Below, piece after piece: positions 45,801 through 51,800 of a stretch of DNA of 64,000 bases. A program made the position numbers and the translations under genes. Each line of letters opens with the position of its first letter. Position 1 is the first letter of the stretch. This stretch comes from Lumbricus rubellus (lineage: Eukaryota > Annelida > Clitellata > Crassiclitellata > Lumbricidae), in assembly GCA_945859605.1 (NCBI GenBank), contig OX243822.1, positions 25,013,874 through 25,077,873 of the forward strand, read 5' to 3'. The notes under the pieces are model-generated. The model saw only the letters and a list, made by a program, of their open reading frames with translations, did no database searches and was not told the origin of the DNA.

Positions 45801-48800
45801 TATACACGTTTCCTCTATAGACTTGGTTTGCACGCACTTGCCTTCATGCAGCATTGTTAAATATTCGCTCTTTCTTTTACGCTTGCCAGCAGCAGTAGGC
45901 AGAAGAACCTGGCGATGGCTTTTCTGGACAAGTGAACTAGACGTCAAGCCTTTAGGCTACACGAAGCAACTTTATTGCTAAACACTGTTCTACTTGCCTG
46001 AATTTCTTCACAGGTGATGATAAGCTGAGTGTAAGTGTCATCACTTTCTGAATTTCTTCGCAGATGAACAATCATTGAGCATAATATTATAGGCTTAGAG
46101 TCAGTGACATCACTGTTCTGAATGTCCTCATAGGGGAAGATGGGCTAAGACCCATTGGTATCCTATCATGCTTAGACTACTTTTATTGGAAGTACCAGAA
46201 AGGAACAGTTTCTCTCTTTCTCTCTCGTCACTTATCTCAATTTCGTCACAGAAAAATATATGCAGTTATTCTCTTATATTACTTTTTTCAAAGGCATGTG
46301 CTACCTTAATATTTTTTCATATCACTATCTTGTGTTTTGAATTTTCAGTTGTTAGTGCTCGCAGGTTCCTCAAGACAGCACACTGGTTGAGCATGAAGCT
46401 TTGGTTTTCCTGGGCGAATTGAGCTTTGCATTGATTCTCTGAATTCTGGTGATGTTTCAAGTTTTCTTTTCAGCACAAGCCTTTACAGTTTACAACCTCT
46501 TCACCTTCGTGTTCTGTTTTAAAGTTGCTACTGTTTATGGGCTATTGGTGTTGCCTTTCCTCATGTTGTCTTCTCAACCAAAGTTCGTGACTTGCTCTGG
46601 ACCAAGTGCTCAATTGTGCTTCACACAATCACTCCGTGTTTGTTATTATCAACTGCGTCAACTGCGCACTGTTGCTCGCTCGCTTACTCCTATTGTTGCT
46701 GCTACCCGTGTCCATTCTTTCGTTACCACCAGACTTGACTACCGCTGCTCTGTCTATGCTTGCCTGAGGCTAAAAAGCACGGAGGATTGCCTATATGAGT
46801 TGCCTTGATCGCGTCCTGTTCTCTGCAGCCCGCCATATTGGCCGCATTCTCAAATTCAGTCATTATTTCCAGTTATAATTATGCGTGACGTTCTCAACCA
46901 TAGCCTACCTTCCTGTCTAGCAGCAAATTGAGAATAGGATCTCTACCCTAATCTGGCGCTACATGCTAGACCTTGCTCCTTCCTACCTTTGTGAGCTCTG
47001 TAGCCATACTCTCAGTGCTCGCCAGTTCCGCTCCATCGTTCGATTGAAAAGTCTGTTCTCAGTCTTTGCTCGTGGCTTACTTCCACTATAATTTATATAT
47101 GCAGAACCATGCTTTCACGGTGTTAGGGCCGTCAACCTGGAATGGCCTTCCTCTGACACTCTGCTTCCTTTCTAAAAGTCATTCTCAGTCTTTCTTCTCA
47201 CATCTTAGGACAGTTTTATTAAGCCGCGCTGAAGTTTAGAGCGCCTTTGAGTAGTCTCCTTGAAGAGGCATTATACAAATGCATCTAATGAATGAATATC
47301 TTGTTGAAGTTTCTTAACTTTTTGCTTGTCTGATCGTTCTGTGTCATTGGCCGATTCCTACCTAACGTTGGCTACCTTCTTCACTTCATCCTACAGTGGT
47401 CTAGCAGATATCCAAGTCACAGACATGTCCCGACGCTTTATTGAAACGCCAATAGGCCTATAAGCATGCACAAAGCCAGGATGCTAATGGCGTAGGTCAA
47501 TAGCTTGAGATTCCATGCTTTATCATTGCTTGGAATTTCGAAAAATTTCCACTAGCCACCATTTCCATGGCATGGCACAATACTTCGTCAGTGTAAGTTT
47601 TCGGTGAGTTTTACGCTTTTAAATAATTATAGGCCTATACCGTTGAACCACTTAGTACATTATGCACAACGCCAATTAATAGAATATACCAGTAGGTTAC
47701 CTGTGGGAAAAACTGGCATGGGACAGAACTGGCATACCGCTGGGGCAGAAATGGCATACCGCTGGGGCAGAACTGGCATACCGCTGGGGGAAAAGTGTCA
47801 GTAATGGGGAAATAGTGGCACGTAAAACGGGGGGCAAGAGAGGCATACAGTGCTACTTTTGCCCCGAGTTGGGTGCTCATAGTTATGAGGCTCTATCAGC
47901 ATTATTTCGTTGCATAATTTCTTAAAACTTATAGCATTGAAAAGAACAGACATTTTTGCACCGTACAAAATAAAACTTTAACAAATGCCACCCTAATACT
48001 AAAAGTTAGCAACATATTTGTGATTCTCGTGAAAGTTGCAAATAACGCGAAAAATCGAAAAAATGATATAAAATTTTTACCATTCAACTTTTGGAAACTT
48101 TTGTCTTATGAAAACATAACACTTAATGATAGTCTATGCTCGCACTAGGTAAAGGTTTCAGAAAATAAGTACCTACTTCGAAAGTGGGGATGCCACTCTT
48201 ACCCTACCCTGCCACTTTTGCACCACTTACCCCTACTATTGAATCAATTTGGATGGTTGACTAATTGACTGAATAACAGTTAATGTCTGAATTTTCGATT
48301 GACGGAGTTATTTACCAAGTCGCATGACTGACTCTCTTGCTGCTTGCTGGCTGATTTCCTGAGTGACTGACCAAGAACTGGCCGATCGACTGACTGGTTG
48401 ACTGGCTTATTAGCAGATGTAATTTATTTCTAGACGAATCCATGACTTTGTAATTACTTTGAAGTACATTGTGATTGCATGATGTAGGGCATTCTCGGCC
48501 AATCCCTCTGTTCCATCTTTTCTTTCTGCGATGTTTTTTTTTTAAATTTCTATTCTGTATGCCTCGTCGCATAGTGCTTAGACTGTATCTAAAATTAATG
48601 GCAACAAAACTGCATCAGGTACAGCGATTCAAGCCTTCTTTTGTGAGTTAACTGGATTCGTAACTAATAATACATCTCCAAAACATTTCCTGAGCTTCTT
48701 GGGGTTTTTATTGCAGAATCAACCACAAAAGATTTTAATCCTTTCTCAGACGACACAACGAGTTCAGTTGAGGTGCAAAACACAGAAAGCTTTGACCAAA

Positions 48801-51800
48801 ATATCACCGATCATGTCGAAAATGGAGTGCAGGCTGAACAGTCAGACAATCCACGTAAGCCTATTCTCATCAAAGTTTAAATCGCAATGATAAACATTAT
48901 TCTAAAAAAGACGAGGTCATAAATTGTCTGGTTGTAGCGTAAGCCTCTTACCAGACGTCAACCGAATTGTGCTCTCTATGGGAGTATTTAGATAATAATG
49001 TTGCTTAGGACAATTATTGTCTTTAAGTTTTGAACTGCTCAAATTCACACAATGGAGAAATTAAGTCTCCAGATGTTGGATCCACCTTTGTTCTCATTCA
49101 TGCTGAGTACAATAACCGAGAAAATACAAGACGTCGATGAAGAAAGAGTCCACCATCCTTGCATGCATAGGCCGAGGCTAAGAGAGATGATGAAGCGTAG
49201 TTCCTAATACTTCATACCTATGGCCGCCTAGAATGGTTAGTCAGCCATCCATAGAAATTAAACGGACCATTGAAGGGACTGACAGCAAAAAGGTCACTGT
49301 GAAGAAACCAGCAAAAACAAAGTTCATTTTAATATGGTTGAGTTTTGTGCTACATACATAGACAATATAATCACAGAAATTGTAGGCTACGTCACGCTTT
49401 TTACTTTGTTGTTTTTTTTAACTTTAGGGACACTTCCTGTTGCCATACCTACCGCCTGCCTACTTATTCTTTTCGCAATCGCCGTTGTAGTCATCTTGAT
49501 GATTAGGTAAGACATACAACGTAGACTGAAGCCAAAATAACGGAAGAATAGCTTTGAACTTCGTTATAAGTGAAACCAGTAATCTATTTCTCAACTATAA
49601 AAATTCAACAGTGATCGGAAAACATCTTGAACTAAATGAAGAGTGGTTCGCGATGCGAATTTTGGAACATTTCCTAGGAGCCAACTATGAAAAACTCTTA
49701 TGACACCAGACCTAACAATATTACACCGTGATTCAATAAAAACTAAGCCAAATTGTTTTTCATATATCTCCAATACCTGACAACATATCATGCTAAACTT
49801 TTCCAAATATTTGGAGAATTGGATCAAGAACATGATTCCAAAATTTCATGAGATAAAGTTGAACGGATAAAAAGATATGAATATTTAAACTTCATATGCC
49901 GAAATTGCAGTTTACAAGCAATTTTCTGCCAGATTCAATAAAATGTTTCCTTATTATCTCTAATACCTAATGATTAATCATTCTAAAATTTTCCAGATAT
50001 GTAGAGAATTGAACTACCAATATGACCCAACAGTATGGATTGATTTTTTAATTAAACAACATGCTCAAAATGTCCTCCACCTACGTGAACGCAAACCTGG
50101 AGGCGCTGGCGACATGCATTTGGCAACAGCATCGTCGATTATCCTTGTCCAGGCCATCCCACACTTCCAACAAGCGTTGCTTCAGATCGTTTATGGCATG
50201 GATAGTTGTTGTCTGCTAGACTCGGCCTTGCATCATGCACGCTCCACACTTTATAGTCGACAGGATTCAAATATGGGCTGTTCGGAGGCCATAATGTGGG
50301 AGAAACGAAGTCTGGCGTCTCTCTTGTCAGCATTTCGATGGTTTCCTTGGCTCTGTGGGCTGGCGCTGTTCTGTTGAAAAAGAAAACAAGCCTTCTGGGG
50401 CTATAGATTTCTGATAACAGGTGGAAGATGTTGTGACAGCAGAACATTGCGATAATATACTCCGTTAATTTTACCCCAGGATCCCTGAAGACCAAAATTG
50501 GGAACTATCAAGCATCGAAACCGTAACGAACACCATAACAGACTTGCTGAAAACTGCAATTTCTGGAGATGACGTTTAAATATTCATATCTTTCTATTCG
50601 TTCAAATCTATGACATGATATTTTGGAATCATATTCTTCGTCCACTTCTCTAAATATCTGGAAAATTTTAGCATGATATGTTATCAGGCATTAGAGATAT
50701 ATGAAAAACAATTTGGCTTAGTTTTTATTGAATCACGGTGTATTGTTGTTACATAGAGTTCAAATTTTTATTATTATTATCATATTATTATTTAAATAAT
50801 CATATCCATTTAATATTTTATAGGCCTTATTATTTAATTTTATTGGTTATTACTTATTAATGTTTTCTTTATTTCCTGACTTGCTTTTTCTTTAGTCGTT
50901 TTTTAATAATAGCAATAATAATATTATTACTATTAATATTATTATTATTACTGCTACTGCAGTCTTGTCTTATTTTTGCAGGAAAAGAAAGCCAAAAGGA
51001 AGGCCTGAATCTGCTGCTGAAATAATGGATGTTGATGATAGCGACCGAAATGAGGATATCAACACAGATGGAAATCATGCAGTGATTCTAAGCAACGGAA
51101 ATTCGTTTCCAATCTACAGCAACGATGCGATCATTAAATCAGAAAACAATGGCACTAGATTGTATGAAAATCACCACGTACGAAACAACGTCGTTTATAA
51201 TAACGTGGCATGCGACGCTGGTTCCAGACCGACAGAAGATCCAATTATCGATTGCTACATGGACAGCAGCGAACCAGCGTATCAGGTACCAAGACCAATG
51301 TCTAACCTATACAGCGTTTGCAGAGACATCCGGGAACCAGAATGCGCTGGTTCAACAGCAGAAGCATCCAGTAAGGGTTGCAACGTGTACTGTAACTTGA
51401 AAACTATGGAACCAGCTAGAGCAGCCAATAGCAGCTGCTCCAAACAAGACGGTTACGATGAGATATGCAACATGAAGGAAAGCGAATACGAAGAAATGAA
51501 AGCGGATAAAACTATCCCTATTGCTCAGACGAAGAATAAGGAAATGGATAATAATCCTGCTCATAAAACAGCCACTGATCCATACACCAAAGTCATCAAG
51601 TTATCGAGAAACGTAGCAACCTCTGAACCGTCCGGAAAAGTTGAATCAAAAGACGAAGTTGGCACAAGCGATGTTTTTCCTAATCCGATCTACGAAGAGA
51701 TGTCTCCTTTAATCCCGGAGAGTACATACGCAAATGCACAAGTGCTATCGCCCAACTCGTCGGTGGCATCCAGGACCATCCCACCAGGAGGAGGATCTGA

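Larger units (their letters stand above)
45120..48236. mobile_element. 3.1-kb element with TAGGGG-type inverted ends
   Basis: Left end GTAGGGGAGGTGGGGGCAAG and right end (inverse) GTAGGGGTAAGTGGTGC..GTGGCA pair imperfectly. Internal words ACTCTTGCCCCACC and GGGGCAAGA(G/C)TGGCAT recur. It includes a LINE remnant (46590-47300) and a 21-bp minisatellite. No transposase seen. It fills intron 3 of gene C. Confidence 0.5.
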
